64,000 nucleotides of DNA from Bacteroidetes bacterium MedPE-SWsnd-G2 (GTDB lineage: Bacteria; Bacteroidota; Bacteroidia; Flavobacteriales; Flavobacteriaceae): positions 124,001 to 188,000 of the forward strand of contig MPDE01000005.1 in NCBI GenBank assembly GCA_001874335.1, read 5' to 3'. Below are positions 34,276 to 44,039 of the stretch, one piece after another. Below the pieces are notes generated by a model. That model did no database searches and had not been told where the DNA came from. It saw only the letters and a list, made by a program, of their open reading frames with translations. Every line of letters starts with the position of its first letter. Positions within the stretch are counted from its first letter, which is position 1. Position numbers and translations under genes: made by a program.

Positions 34276-37227
34276 TTAGTTAATTGAAATTTCATCGGCA
34301 AATAGCCAGCTTCTGCCATCATGCTCAAAACCTAAATGCCATTCGGGTAAAACCCCAAGTTTTTTAGCCATTAGTTTTACATATCTGTAGCGTTTACCGT
34401 TTTTAACCTTAAATGTTGACGTTTTAATAGTTATCTCTTCAGATTTTTCATCAGCTTTTATTTGTTCATTACTTATAAAATCGAAATTAATACCATCCAC
34501 AGACGCATAGCATTCGACTCTTGTTGGGTAAAATATCCAAGATTTTTGATCCTGAAGAAAGTTTATTTGAATTGTATTAATAGGCTTCTCTTTTCCTAAG
34601 TCTACAGTAGCTATTAGGTTTTCATCAAAGTAGCCTTGCCATGTACCAGTTCTAAAATCAATTGTACCCTTAATACCATCAATAAGTGCATTTTCACCAC
34701 CACCATTATATTGGTTGGCATAAGAAGTGGATAAAGCCACCGATAAATTCGGGTCTATTTTGTAAAACTCGGTAGTTATAATTTTACTTTTAGCATCTCG
34801 GTGTTTAGCGAAAGTGCTTAATGTTGTTGGAGTACTGATAGTTATTGGCGCATTGAAAAGTTGAAATTCTGAATCCCCCAATTTATAATAGATCTCAGCC
34901 TTAGGATGCACCGTTTTTAAAACAACATCTGTACTGCCTTTAAAAGCTACATCTCCCTTTTCTATAAACGGAGCTGCTACAATTAGGTGATCTTCAATAC
35001 TCGTTTTAGGAGCATTGGTGTCAGAGGTTGCCCAATTTGAAGGTGCAGCGCCCATATTAAAATGTAATGTTCCGCCATTTATTATGGCCTCATGTGAAAT
35101 AAATGAGTGTTCAAGAGGCTCTCCGTTTAAAGTAGCAGATTGAATATAAATATTTGAAGAGCTTAAGTTACTGGTAGATACCGAAAACTGTTTGCCATTT
35201 TCTAAATTAATAGTTGCGTTTTCTATGATAGGCGTTCCGATAATATAGTTGTTAGAACCAGGGGTGACAGGATAAAACCCTAAGGCACTAAAAACGTACC
35301 AAGAACTCATTTGTCCGCAGTCTTCATTTCCCGATACCCCATCAGGTAAATTGTGATATAACCCAGTTAAAATCTCATGTACTTTTTCTTGAGTTTTATA
35401 AGGTTTGTTTGCAAAATTGTAGAGATAAGCCATGTGATGACTTGGTTCATTACCATGTGCATATTGACCGATCAAGCCAGTAATATCGGCTTGATTTCTA
35501 CCCGATGTCTCTGCATTTGCAGAAAATAAAGTGTCTAATTGTGCGTTTAATTGATCCTTACCTCCCAATAGATTTGTGAACCCAGTAATGTCTTGTGGAA
35601 CATAAAAACTATACTGCCAAGCATTGGCTTCGGTGTAGTTAAAGTTAACTTCATACGGATCAAAAGGTGCAAACCAGGTGTTTCTAAATCGCCCTCTCAT
35701 AAATTTTGAATTCGGGTCGAAAATGTTCTTATAATTTTGAGCACGTTCAGTATAGGTTTTATAAGCATCAGTTTTGTTCATTGCCTTTGCCATTTGTGCA
35801 ATAGTCCAATCGTCATAGGCATATTCTAATGTTTTTGAAACCGACTCGCTTTCTTCTTCTACAGGGATATATCCTAATGCTTTATAAGATTTTAATCCTA
35901 ATTTGTCTTGAACAGCACTATGGGTCATGGCTTGAAAAGCCTTTTCCTCATCATAACCTTTAATGCCTTTTAAATATGCGTCAGCAATTACCGGCACAGC
36001 ATGGTAGCCTATCATACAGCCTGTATAATTTGCAGACAGATCCCAAATTGGCATTATTCCGCCTTCATCGTATTTTGCTAAAAACGTATTAATAAAATCA
36101 GATGTTCTTTCTTGTTCTATAATTGTATATAAAGGGTGGGTAGCACGGTAGGTGTCCCAAAGTGAAAAAACCGTGTAGTAGTTGAAATCTTTAGTTTGGT
36201 GAATTTCTAAATCCATACCTCTGTACCTGCCATCAATATCTTGGTAAAGGTTAGGCGCTATCATTGAGTGATACATGGCACTATAGAAATTAGCCATAAT
36301 GGTTTCGTCCTTGCTCTCAACTACAATTTTTTTCAATTGATTTTCCCATGAGTTTTGCACTTTTTTCTTTTGGGCCTCAAAGTTGGTAGATCCTATTTCT
36401 TCAATTCGGTTTTGCATAGCGCCCTTATTGTCTACAGCACTAATCCCAACTTTAACAATGATTGGCTCGTTTTTAGGATTGATAAATTGGATTGCAGCTT
36501 GCTGGCTTAAAAATTTGTAATTTTTTGAGATTACAGTACCATCTTCGTTATAGTAAATATTTTTAATGGGATGTGAAAACTCAATATCATAAAATAACAT
36601 TTGTTTGGTAGCCCAAGCTTTTGAATGCCTAAAACCTTTAATTGAAAACGAATCAACTTGTTCTATTTTGTAATCCAATAATTGATCTCTATGGTCTAAT
36701 TCTAAAATCAGGTATTGTTGGTCTGAAGTTGGATATTTATATCTGTGAATTCCTGAACGTTCAGAAACAGTAAGCTCAACTTTTATTTGGGTAGAATCAA
36801 GTTGAACACTGTAATATCCTGGTTCGGCTATTTCATTTTCATGCGAAAAAGTATCTCCATAACCTGACTCACCATCAGCTCCATTGTTAAAGTTTATGCT
36901 ATTGGTTGGCATTAATAGTATGTCTCCATAATCGCTAACACCTGTTCCGCTTAAATGCGTGTGTGAAAACCCATAAATATAGTTGTCACTATAATGATAT
37001 CCTGAGCAGCCATCCCAACCATCTAATCTGGTATCTGGACTTAGTTGCATCATTCCAAAAGGAGCCGTTGCCCCAGGAAACGTATGACCATGACCTCCGG
37101 TTCCAATAAACGGATTTACATGGCTAATTAAAGGCGTGTTATTTGATGAAGAATTGGGTTTTGAAGAGTCCGCGCAGCTGCTTAATGTAAGCAAGGCGAT
37201 TAAAAGAATGGATAGTTTAGTTGCCAT
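34276..37227 (-). CDS. GH92 alpha-mannosidase lipoprotein with C-terminal binding domains
   Basis: The 983-residue exo-alpha-mannosidase starts with a lipoprotein signal (LLTLSSC, C18). The GH92 region (about 34-720) begins VNPFIGTGGHGHTFPGATAP and contains GVSGNEDCGQMSSWYVFSAL, where the family's catalytic acid and calcium ligands lie. It continues with a chitobiase/hexosaminidase C-terminal-type beta domain and a discoidin-like domain (LIDGIKGTIDFRTGTWQGYF). It removes terminal alpha-mannose from N-glycans at the cell surface or in the periplasm. It is divergent from the GH20 gene, with 41 bases between start codons. Confidence 0.95.
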   Translation of the reverse strand: MATKLSILLIALLTLSSCADSSKPNSSSNNTPLISHVNPFIGTGGHGHTFPGATAPFGMMQLSPDTRLDGWDGCSGYHYSDNYIYGFSHTHLSGTGVSDYGDILLMPTNSINFNNGADGESGYGDTFSHENEIAEPGYYSVQLDSTQIKVELTVSERSGIHRYKYPTSDQQYLILELDHRDQLLDYKIEQVDSFSIKGFRHSKAWATKQMLFYDIEFSHPIKNIYYNEDGTVISKNYKFLSQQAAIQFINPKNEPIIVKVGISAVDNKGAMQNRIEEIGSTNFEAQKKKVQNSWENQLKKIVVESKDETIMANFYSAMYHSMIAPNLYQDIDGRYRGMDLEIHQTKDFNYYTVFSLWDTYRATHPLYTIIEQERTSDFINTFLAKYDEGGIMPIWDLSANYTGCMIGYHAVPVIADAYLKGIKGYDEEKAFQAMTHSAVQDKLGLKSYKALGYIPVEEESESVSKTLEYAYDDWTIAQMAKAMNKTDAYKTYTERAQNYKNIFDPNSKFMRGRFRNTWFAPFDPYEVNFNYTEANAWQYSFYVPQDITGFTNLLGGKDQLNAQLDTLFSANAETSGRNQADITGLIGQYAHGNEPSHHMAYLYNFANKPYKTQEKVHEILTGLYHNLPDGVSGNEDCGQMSSWYVFSALGFYPVTPGSNNYIIGTPIIENATINLENGKQFSVSTSNLSSSNIYIQSATLNGEPLEHSFISHEAIINGGTLHFNMGAAPSNWATSDTNAPKTSIEDHLIVAAPFIEKGDVAFKGSTDVVLKTVHPKAEIYYKLGDSEFQLFNAPITISTPTTLSTFAKHRDAKSKIITTEFYKIDPNLSVALSTSYANQYNGGGENALIDGIKGTIDFRTGTWQGYFDENLIATVDLGKEKPINTIQINFLQDQKSWIFYPTRVECYASVDGINFDFISNEQIKADEKSEEITIKTSTFKVKNGKRYRYVKLMAKKLGVLPEWHLGFEHDGRSWLFADEISIN

Positions 37228-37249
37228 TAAAAATAGATTGCTAATTTTA
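37221..37249 (+). promoter_or_regulatory. Promoter of the GH20-CutC-GH2 operon
   Basis: TTG (37221-37223, within the first codons of the divergent GH92 gene) and TAATTTTA (37242-37249) are 18 bases apart. The -7 box has one mismatch at the last base. It is the best plus-strand candidate in the 41-base divergent gap. Confidence 0.4.
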
Positions 37250-37268
37250 AAGCATCTAATATAGTAAA

Positions 37269-39536
37269 ATGCAATTCAAGACCCCCGTTTTAGGCTTGTT
37301 TCTTATCGTACTGTTTGGCTGTAGCGATTCTGAAAACTTAAATGTAAACACACAAATCATTCCTGAACCTCAAACTTTAATAACAATAGAGGGTTTGTAT
37401 TCTATGGCAAGTCAGCCCAAAATATATTTTGATGAAGGGTTTAAAATAGCTGGCGGGTTTTTGCTGGATTATATAAATGGCGAAAAGACTGTAGAAGAAA
37501 AAGAAAATGCGGCAATTAGGTTCTTAACCGACCATACAATTAAAAACCCCGAAGCTTATAAGTTAGAAATTAATGAACAAGGGGTGACCATAAAATCTAA
37601 TTCGGACCATGGCGCTTTCTATGCAGTGCAAAGTTTAAGGCAATTATTGCCGGTTGATTTTGAATCTGGCCAATTTGAAAAAGAAATTAAATTGCCTTTT
37701 GTAAATATTGAAGATGCACCAGCTTTTGAATATAGAGGCATGCATTTAGATGTGTCGAGGCATTTTTATTCGGTTACAGAAATTAAAAAATACATTGATG
37801 CCATGGCCATGTTGAAGCTTAATAAGTTCCATTGGCATTTAACCGACGACCAAGGGTGGCGATTGGAGATTAAAAAATATCCGAAACTACAACAAGTGGC
37901 TTCTAAAAGAGATAAAACCCTATTAGGTCATTATAGTGATCAACCCCATCAATTTGATGAACAAGTTTATGGCGGTTTTTATACTCAAGAAGAAGCAAAA
38001 GAGGTGGTGGCTTATGCACAAAGTAAATTTATAACTGTTATCCCAGAAATAGAATTACCAGGGCATTCTCAAGCCGCTGTTGCAGCTTATCCTTATTTAG
38101 GATGTGGTAATCCGGAAGTTAATGTGGCGACAAAATGGGGCGTTTTCGAAACGATTTATTGTACAAAGGAAGAGACTTTTAAGTTTTTAGCCGATGTCAT
38201 GGATGAGGTAATAGAAGTTTTTCCAAGTCAGTACATTCATATTGGCGGTGATGAGGCACCAAAATCAAGATGGAAATCTTGCGAGGATTGTCAAAACAGA
38301 ATAAAAACTGAAGCTTTAGCAGGAGAAGAAGAACTTCAAAGTTATTTTGTTTCCAGAATTGAAAGCTATTTAAATAAAAAAGGAAGACAAATAATTGGTT
38401 GGGATGAGATATTAGAAGGGGGATTAGCGCCAAATGCTACAGTCATGTCTTGGCGAGGTTTTGAAGGTGGATTGGAAGCGGCTAAAGCCGGGCATCAGGT
38501 TATTATGTCTCCTAATTCTAATTGTTACTTTGATTATTATCAATCTGAAAACGAATCGGAGCCTATTGCTATCGGTGGGTTTTTACCATTGCAAAAGGTG
38601 TTTGAGTTTAATCCTATCCCCGAAGAGTTAAAAGGTAATGAAGACGATTTTATTATTGGAGGTCAGGCCAATGTTTGGACCGAATATATGGCTAGTTGGG
38701 ATAAAGTGGAGTATATGGTATTTCCAAGAATATTGGCAATGAGTGAAGCGCTTTGGTCTGCTAAAGCCGATAGAAATTACGACAAATTCCTAACGAAAAT
38801 TGAACCCTATTTCCAGCGGTTAGATCAATTAGATATTAATTATGCTAATCATCTTTTTGATATCAAAGACAGTATTTATTTTCATGAGAACAATACTATT
38901 ATTAAACTTCATACAGAAGCCAATAATAAGAAAATTAGATATACAATAGATGGTAGCATACCAACAATAAAATCTGAATTGTATATAGATTCGATAACGG
39001 TAAAAGGGAGTAAAGTAATTAACGCTATCGCGTTTTCAGGAGAGGAAACAATAGGCAATTTATATACCAAAACATTTAACGCTCACAAGGCACAAGGTAA
39101 ACCAATTTCATTAAGTGTAGAGCCACATAAAGCATACAATACCGGTGGTAAGCAAGCTTTAAATAATGGCGTGGCTGGCAGTAATACAAGATATGGAGAT
39201 AAAGAATGGCTTGGCTTTTTTGGTGATGATGTAAGCGTAACTATAGATTTGAAACAAACGACTGCAGTGACAGAACTAAAAACCAGATGTTTTAATGGTA
39301 ATGGACAATGGATTTATCTACCGAAGTCTATTGAAGTTACATTGGATTCTGGGCAGAGTTTTACGCAAAAGATATCCCCTAATTCTAATACTAAGGCCGA
39401 AGATATTGTGATGCCTTTATCAGGAAACACAAGGTTTTTAAAAATAAAAATCACCAATTTTGGCGAGATCCCTGTAGGTTCTCAAGGTGAAGGAAGTAGA
39501 GCTTGGTTGTTTTTAGATGAATTAACAGTTAACTAA
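37269..39536 (+). CDS. GH20 beta-N-acetylhexosaminidase lipoprotein
   Basis: The 755-residue enzyme removes terminal beta-GlcNAc or GalNAc by substrate-assisted catalysis. It has a lipobox (LFGC, C18), the GH20b-type N-terminal domain, the barrel motifs HWHLTDDQGWRLEI and the catalytic pair in HIGGDEAPK (D328, E329). The C-terminus holds the same type of chitobiase C-terminal beta domain (IRYTIDGSIPT) and discoidin-like domain (WLFLDELTVN end) as the GH92 protein, so both carry similar glycan-binding tails. The next gene, cutC, begins directly after the stop codon. Confidence 0.95.
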   Translation: MQFKTPVLGLFLIVLFGCSDSENLNVNTQIIPEPQTLITIEGLYSMASQPKIYFDEGFKIAGGFLLDYINGEKTVEEKENAAIRFLTDHTIKNPEAYKLEINEQGVTIKSNSDHGAFYAVQSLRQLLPVDFESGQFEKEIKLPFVNIEDAPAFEYRGMHLDVSRHFYSVTEIKKYIDAMAMLKLNKFHWHLTDDQGWRLEIKKYPKLQQVASKRDKTLLGHYSDQPHQFDEQVYGGFYTQEEAKEVVAYAQSKFITVIPEIELPGHSQAAVAAYPYLGCGNPEVNVATKWGVFETIYCTKEETFKFLADVMDEVIEVFPSQYIHIGGDEAPKSRWKSCEDCQNRIKTEALAGEEELQSYFVSRIESYLNKKGRQIIGWDEILEGGLAPNATVMSWRGFEGGLEAAKAGHQVIMSPNSNCYFDYYQSENESEPIAIGGFLPLQKVFEFNPIPEELKGNEDDFIIGGQANVWTEYMASWDKVEYMVFPRILAMSEALWSAKADRNYDKFLTKIEPYFQRLDQLDINYANHLFDIKDSIYFHENNTIIKLHTEANNKKIRYTIDGSIPTIKSELYIDSITVKGSKVINAIAFSGEETIGNLYTKTFNAHKAQGKPISLSVEPHKAYNTGGKQALNNGVAGSNTRYGDKEWLGFFGDDVSVTIDLKQTTAVTELKTRCFNGNGQWIYLPKSIEVTLDSGQSFTQKISPNSNTKAEDIVMPLSGNTRFLKIKITNFGEIPVGSQGEGSRAWLFLDELTVN

Positions 39537-40247
39537 ATGAAGTTAGAAATTTGTGCAAATAGTTATGCTTCAGCTATTAATGCTGAGCAGGCGGGAGCTC
39601 ACAGAATTGAGTTGTGCCAAGAATTACAGATTGGAGGAATCACACCTTCATTTGGATTGATAAAACAAGTGGTAAATGCACTTAGCATTCCAGTTTATGT
39701 GTTGATTAGACCCAGAAGCGGACATTTTGTGTACTCTGAAGAGGAACTGAAAACAATGTTGTATGACATTGAAGCATGTAGGGATTTAGGAGTTAAAGGC
39801 ATTGTTTCTGGAGCTTTACTATCAAACAATGAAATAGATAAAAATAGTTCAAAGCGATTATTGTCGAGTTCAAGAGGTATGGATTTTACATTTCATAGGG
39901 CGTTTGACGCTGTGAATAATCAGTTGAATGGTTTAGATGAATTAAAGACAATGGGTATTAAAAGAGTTTTAACTTCTGGTGGCGCATCTCGTGCTTTAAT
40001 GGGATTGGAGAATCTGAAGTTATTATTAAATCATTCGGAATCAAAAATTACAATTATGCCAGGGTCTGGAATTAATGCCACAAATGTTGGGCAATTCAAA
40101 AAAGCTGGATTTACAGAAATTCACGCCTCTGCTTCAAAAGTGATTAACCCATTAGAGAATGAAAACGATTTGTTTTCTTCCAACATTACAGTTTCTAGTA
40201 TTTCTAATATCAAAGCACTACTTCAAAATATATCTGAGAATGAATAG
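39537..40247 (+). CDS. cutC: CutC-family TIM-barrel protein
   Basis: The 236-residue protein matches CutC from the start (LEICANSYASAINAEQAGAH) through RIELCQELQIGGITPSFGLI and VLIRPRSGHFVYSEEE to MPGSGIN. There is no signal peptide. The family was named for copper tolerance in E. coli, but its reaction is uncertain. Here the ATG follows the GH20 stop with no gap, and the GH2 mannosidase overlaps its end by eight bases, so it is embedded in a glycan operon. A role in handling a released sugar is a reasonable alternative to copper homeostasis. Confidence 0.92.
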   Translation: MKLEICANSYASAINAEQAGAHRIELCQELQIGGITPSFGLIKQVVNALSIPVYVLIRPRSGHFVYSEEELKTMLYDIEACRDLGVKGIVSGALLSNNEIDKNSSKRLLSSSRGMDFTFHRAFDAVNNQLNGLDELKTMGIKRVLTSGGASRALMGLENLKLLLNHSESKITIMPGSGINATNVGQFKKAGFTEIHASASKVINPLENENDLFSSNITVSSISNIKALLQNISENE

Positions 40248-42708
40248 GATTGCAATACTTGTATTAGCATTAGTGTTTGTTGGTTGCTCTTCGAAACCTG
40301 ATACACCCTTAAACTTGAAAATCAATTCAAATTGGACGGTTCATGAAGAAGGTGATTCGATTAGCTATGCAGCAGAGGTTCCTGGTAATATTTACACTGA
40401 TTTATTATTAAATGGAATCATAGAAAATCCATTGATAAATGATAATGCGAAGGATGTGAAATGGGTTTCTGAAAAAAACTGGGTGTATGAAAGTGCATTT
40501 AATTTGGATTCTGAAACTTTAAATAAAAAGCATATTTATTTGAATTTAGAAGGGTTGGATACTTATGCATCTGTTTTCCTAAATGATTCACTTCTTATAA
40601 AAACTAACAATGCCTTTAGAAGCTTTCAGTTAGATATAAAAAAAATATCAAAAACTTCAAATGTTTTAAAAGTGAAATTTCAAAACGGTAGTTCTCTCGA
40701 AGAATCACAAAAGAACAATTTGAGTTACACCCTTCCAGGTGGAGATCGCGTATTTACAAGAAAAGCACAGTTTCAATATGGTTGGGATTGGGGACCAACC
40801 TTAAACACTATTGGTGTTTGGCGACCTGTATCAATTATAGCGTTTAATGAATTTAAGATTAAAAGATCTTCAGTGAAGATAGTAGACTTGAATAAAGACA
40901 AGGCTAAATTAGAGATAGTGCTTGATAAGTATATTAATCAAGATGAAGAATTAGAGGTTGAAGTAAAAATTAATGATTCATTAGTTAAAGTAGATTCATT
41001 TGAATTTCTGAAAGACCAGATAATTATTCCAATAGAAATTGATCAACCAAAATTATGGTGGCCGCATAATATTGGGGAACCTTATCAATATAGTTTTGCC
41101 GTTGAGGTAAGAAAAAATGGAGTAGTTGTCGATTCTGCACGTTTTAGAAAAGGCCTAAGAACGGCTCAATTAGTAACAGAAAAAGATAGTTTAGGAGAAA
41201 CCTTTGTTATTAAGGTAAATGACGTTCCTGTTTATTGCAAGGGAGTAAACTATATACCGCAACATAGTTTTCAAAACAGAGTAACAGACAAGGATTATAA
41301 TCGGCTGCTAGATGATGCCGTGGCTGCAAATATGAATATGTTACGTGTTTGGGGTGGTGGTATTTATGAGGAAGATACATTCTATGAGTTATGTGATGAA
41401 AAGGGTATTATGGTCTGGCAGGACTTTATGTTTGCATGTGCTATGTATCCTGGAGATTCTGCGTTTTTAGATAATGTGGCAGCAGAGGCCAAAGAACAAG
41501 TCATTAAAAGGAAAAACAATGCTTCAGTTGTTTTGTGGTGTGGTAATAATGAAAACTTAGAAGGTTGGAATCGTTGGGGCTGGCAAGCGAGTAATTCCAA
41601 TAAAGAAAACGAAGAAATTAGAGCACACTATCTAAAGGTGTTTGATAGTATTTTGCCAATTGCGGTGGAGCAAGAGTCCGATGTTGATTATTGGGAGTCG
41701 TCACCAAGATACGGTAGGGGCAATCCAGAATTTCAATTTAAGGGCGATGCTCATGATTGGGGTGTCTGGCATGATGGATATCCGTTTAGCCGATTTGAAG
41801 AAAAAGTACCGCGATTTATGAGTGAATTTGGTTTTCAGTCGTTACCAAGTAAGGAGGTGTTAATGATGATGACCAATGCAGATAGCCTTTTGTTTGATGA
41901 TAAGATGTTGAAAACACATCAAAAACATTCAAGAGGGTTTGATATCATGAATACTTATATGGAACGCGATTTTGTGATTCCTAATAATGTTGAGGATTAC
42001 GCGTATATGAGTCAGTTGGTTCAAGCTTGGGGAATTACTAAAGGCATCACAGCTCACAGAATCGCCAAGCCTTATAATATGGGTACTTTGTATTGGCAGT
42101 TTAACGATTGTTGGCCAGCAATATCCTGGTCAAGTATCGATTTTAATGGCAATTGGAAGGCGTTACATTATGACGCAAGTAGAGCTTTTGATAATGTGCT
42201 GTTGAGTTCAAAACAAGTTGATAACGCATTGAATTTTTATGTTGTAAATGATAACTTAAATGCACTAAAAGGTAAGTTTAAGGTTGAGGTAAAAAGTTTT
42301 GAAGGTGAAGTTTTACATGCTGAAAATCTGCTTATTGACGTTGGTGCAGACGGAAGCAAAATGGTATTTCAATTGAACTTAGATGAGCTGGATGTAAATG
42401 CGTCCCAGGTTTATATTCATGCTACATTTTTGGATAAAGAATACATTGGGTATTTGGAAAGCCCGAAATTTTTAGAATTAAATCAATTGCCAATTCAACA
42501 GTCTGTAAAAACAATACAAGGCGGATTTGAAATTACCTTATATAGTGAAACCTTGCAAAAAGATGTGGCCTTAGAACTAGGGGGGGCTCGTTTTAGTGAT
42601 AATTATTTCGATTTATTGCCTCAAAGAGCAATAACTATTACTGTATTTACAGATGCTAAAGATTTAAATCAATTGGAAATCAAAACGTTTAACAAATTCA
42701 TAAGATGA
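40240..42708 (+). CDS. GH2 beta-mannosidase lipoprotein
   Basis: The 822-residue enzyme removes the single beta-linked mannose of the N-glycan core. It starts with a lipobox (LVFVGCSS) and has the GH2 sugar-binding, Ig-like and barrel domains. The acid/base Glu is in WCGNNENLEGW (E438) and the nucleophile in FMSEFGFQS (E529); this WCGNNE...SEFGFQS pattern is characteristic of beta-mannosidases rather than beta-galactosidases. The frame is open to 40159, but the lipoprotein signal begins at MNRIAILVLAL, so the ATG at 40240 is used. That overlaps cutC by eight bases. Confidence 0.94.
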   Translation: MNRIAILVLALVFVGCSSKPDTPLNLKINSNWTVHEEGDSISYAAEVPGNIYTDLLLNGIIENPLINDNAKDVKWVSEKNWVYESAFNLDSETLNKKHIYLNLEGLDTYASVFLNDSLLIKTNNAFRSFQLDIKKISKTSNVLKVKFQNGSSLEESQKNNLSYTLPGGDRVFTRKAQFQYGWDWGPTLNTIGVWRPVSIIAFNEFKIKRSSVKIVDLNKDKAKLEIVLDKYINQDEELEVEVKINDSLVKVDSFEFLKDQIIIPIEIDQPKLWWPHNIGEPYQYSFAVEVRKNGVVVDSARFRKGLRTAQLVTEKDSLGETFVIKVNDVPVYCKGVNYIPQHSFQNRVTDKDYNRLLDDAVAANMNMLRVWGGGIYEEDTFYELCDEKGIMVWQDFMFACAMYPGDSAFLDNVAAEAKEQVIKRKNNASVVLWCGNNENLEGWNRWGWQASNSNKENEEIRAHYLKVFDSILPIAVEQESDVDYWESSPRYGRGNPEFQFKGDAHDWGVWHDGYPFSRFEEKVPRFMSEFGFQSLPSKEVLMMMTNADSLLFDDKMLKTHQKHSRGFDIMNTYMERDFVIPNNVEDYAYMSQLVQAWGITKGITAHRIAKPYNMGTLYWQFNDCWPAISWSSIDFNGNWKALHYDASRAFDNVLLSSKQVDNALNFYVVNDNLNALKGKFKVEVKSFEGEVLHAENLLIDVGADGSKMVFQLNLDELDVNASQVYIHATFLDKEYIGYLESPKFLELNQLPIQQSVKTIQGGFEITLYSETLQKDVALELGGARFSDNYFDLLPQRAITITVFTDAKDLNQLEIKTFNKFIR

Positions 42709-42750
42709 TAACTTTTATGATTTGTTAACTTAGCATCAAAACTTACTACT

Positions 42751-43986
42751 ATGATTAGATGGCTAATTTTTATTGTCATTTTCGGATTGCTAGATTTCTA
42801 CGCATTTCAATCTTTTAAAACTATAACCAAAAGCCCGTGGATTCATATTCTGTATTGGCTTGTTTCTATTTTAGTATTAGGAAACTTGGTATATCAATTC
42901 TATAACTTTAACCGCAGCGAAGGCTTTTCTCAAAGCAATTCAATAGCCATTGGTTTTTTCATTGCGTTTATGGTACCAAAATTAATTTTGCTATTCTTTA
43001 TGTTTAGTGAAGATGTGTTTAGAGTGCCTCAAGCGCTTTATAGCTATTTTACTGCTGGAGATACTGTAGAAGGTAAGCATTTACCTGGACGAAGAAAATT
43101 TGTAAGTCAAGTTGCTTTAGGGCTAGCAGCTATACCGTTTGCTTCCATTCTTTATGGAATCTATAAAGGAAGATATAATTTTAAAGTTCTAAAATACACT
43201 TTACATTTTGAAGATTTGCCAGATGCTTTTGATGGCTATAAGCTAACTCAAATTAGTGATGTTCACTCTGGGAGTTTCGACGACCCAGAAAAGGTGAGTT
43301 ATGCCATTGACTTGATTAATGAGCAAAAAAGTGATGTTATTTTATTTACTGGAGACATGGTTAATAATAAAGCTTCAGAAATGGAACCTTATATTGATGT
43401 GTTTAAAAAGTTAGAAGCAAAAGATGGCTTGTATTCTGTTTTGGGTAACCACGATTATGGTGATTATATAAATTGGCCAAGTGCAGATGCTAAACAAGAA
43501 AATATGAATCGTCTTCAGGCAATTCAAAAAGAAATAGGATTTGATTTGTTATTAAATGAGCATCGTTACCTGAGTCGAGGTGAAGAGAAATTGGCTTTGG
43601 TTGGTGTTGAAAATTGGGGGAAAGGTGGATTTAAAAAAGCAGGTGATTTAAAAAAGGCCATTACTGGAATTGACAAAGATGATTTTACAATTTTATTGAG
43701 TCATGATCCTTCGCATTGGGATCAAGAGGTTATCCCTGATAACAAACATTTTCATTTAACCTTAAGCGGTCATACTCATGGAATGCAATTTGGCATTGAA
43801 ATACCAGGTTGGTTTAAGTGGAGTCCTGTAAAATGGAGGTATAAACATTGGGCTGGGATTTATGAGTCTATGGGTCAGTATATTAATGTGAATCGAGGGT
43901 TTGGCTATTTGGCATTCCCAGGAAGAGTAGGGATATGGCCAGAGATTACCGTTATTGAGCTTAAAAAAGGTAGTGCAAATGCTTAA
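42751..43986 (+). CDS. Membrane-anchored metallophosphoesterase
   Basis: The 411-residue protein has three or four N-terminal membrane spans (about 1-130) and then a calcineurin-like phosphoesterase domain. All metal-ligand motifs are present: QISDVHSGS, FTGDMVNN, LGNHDYGDY, LLSHDPSHW and LSGHTHGMQFG. The domain probably faces the periplasm or the cytoplasmic membrane surface. Similar proteins act on lipid-linked phosphates such as UDP-diacylglucosamine, but this sequence does not identify the substrate. It follows the GH2 gene by 42 bases and is probably a separate unit. Confidence 0.88.
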   Translation: MIRWLIFIVIFGLLDFYAFQSFKTITKSPWIHILYWLVSILVLGNLVYQFYNFNRSEGFSQSNSIAIGFFIAFMVPKLILLFFMFSEDVFRVPQALYSYFTAGDTVEGKHLPGRRKFVSQVALGLAAIPFASILYGIYKGRYNFKVLKYTLHFEDLPDAFDGYKLTQISDVHSGSFDDPEKVSYAIDLINEQKSDVILFTGDMVNNKASEMEPYIDVFKKLEAKDGLYSVLGNHDYGDYINWPSADAKQENMNRLQAIQKEIGFDLLLNEHRYLSRGEEKLALVGVENWGKGGFKKAGDLKKAITGIDKDDFTILLSHDPSHWDQEVIPDNKHFHLTLSGHTHGMQFGIEIPGWFKWSPVKWRYKHWAGIYESMGQYINVNRGFGYLAFPGRVGIWPEITVIELKKGSANA

Positions 43987-44000
43987 TTGCAAGATAATGT

Positions 44001-44008
44001 TATATTTG
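44001..44008 (+). promoter_or_regulatory. -7 promoter element of the thioredoxin-fold gene
   Basis: TATATTTG is an exact TAnnTTTG match, 31 bases upstream of the ATG at 44040. Confidence 0.55.
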
Positions 44009-44039
44009 TAGTAGCATATTTGATTAAAAATTTTAATGT

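Noticed and set aside
34269-34328. Upstream extension of the MFS transporter
   Set aside because: It overlaps the GH92 3' end and lies before the family's usual N-terminus; the ATG at 34268 gives a tight seven-base gap.
37225-37235. Minus-strand TATTTTTA as a promoter for GH92
   Set aside because: It directly abuts the GH92 ATG, so transcription would begin inside the gene and miss the start codon.
38197-38433. Antisense frame inside the GH20 gene
   Set aside because: It is a composition shadow of the coding strand with no independent signals.
40159-40239. Upstream extension of the GH2 beta-mannosidase
   Set aside because: It lies within cutC and precedes a complete lipoprotein signal that starts at 40240.
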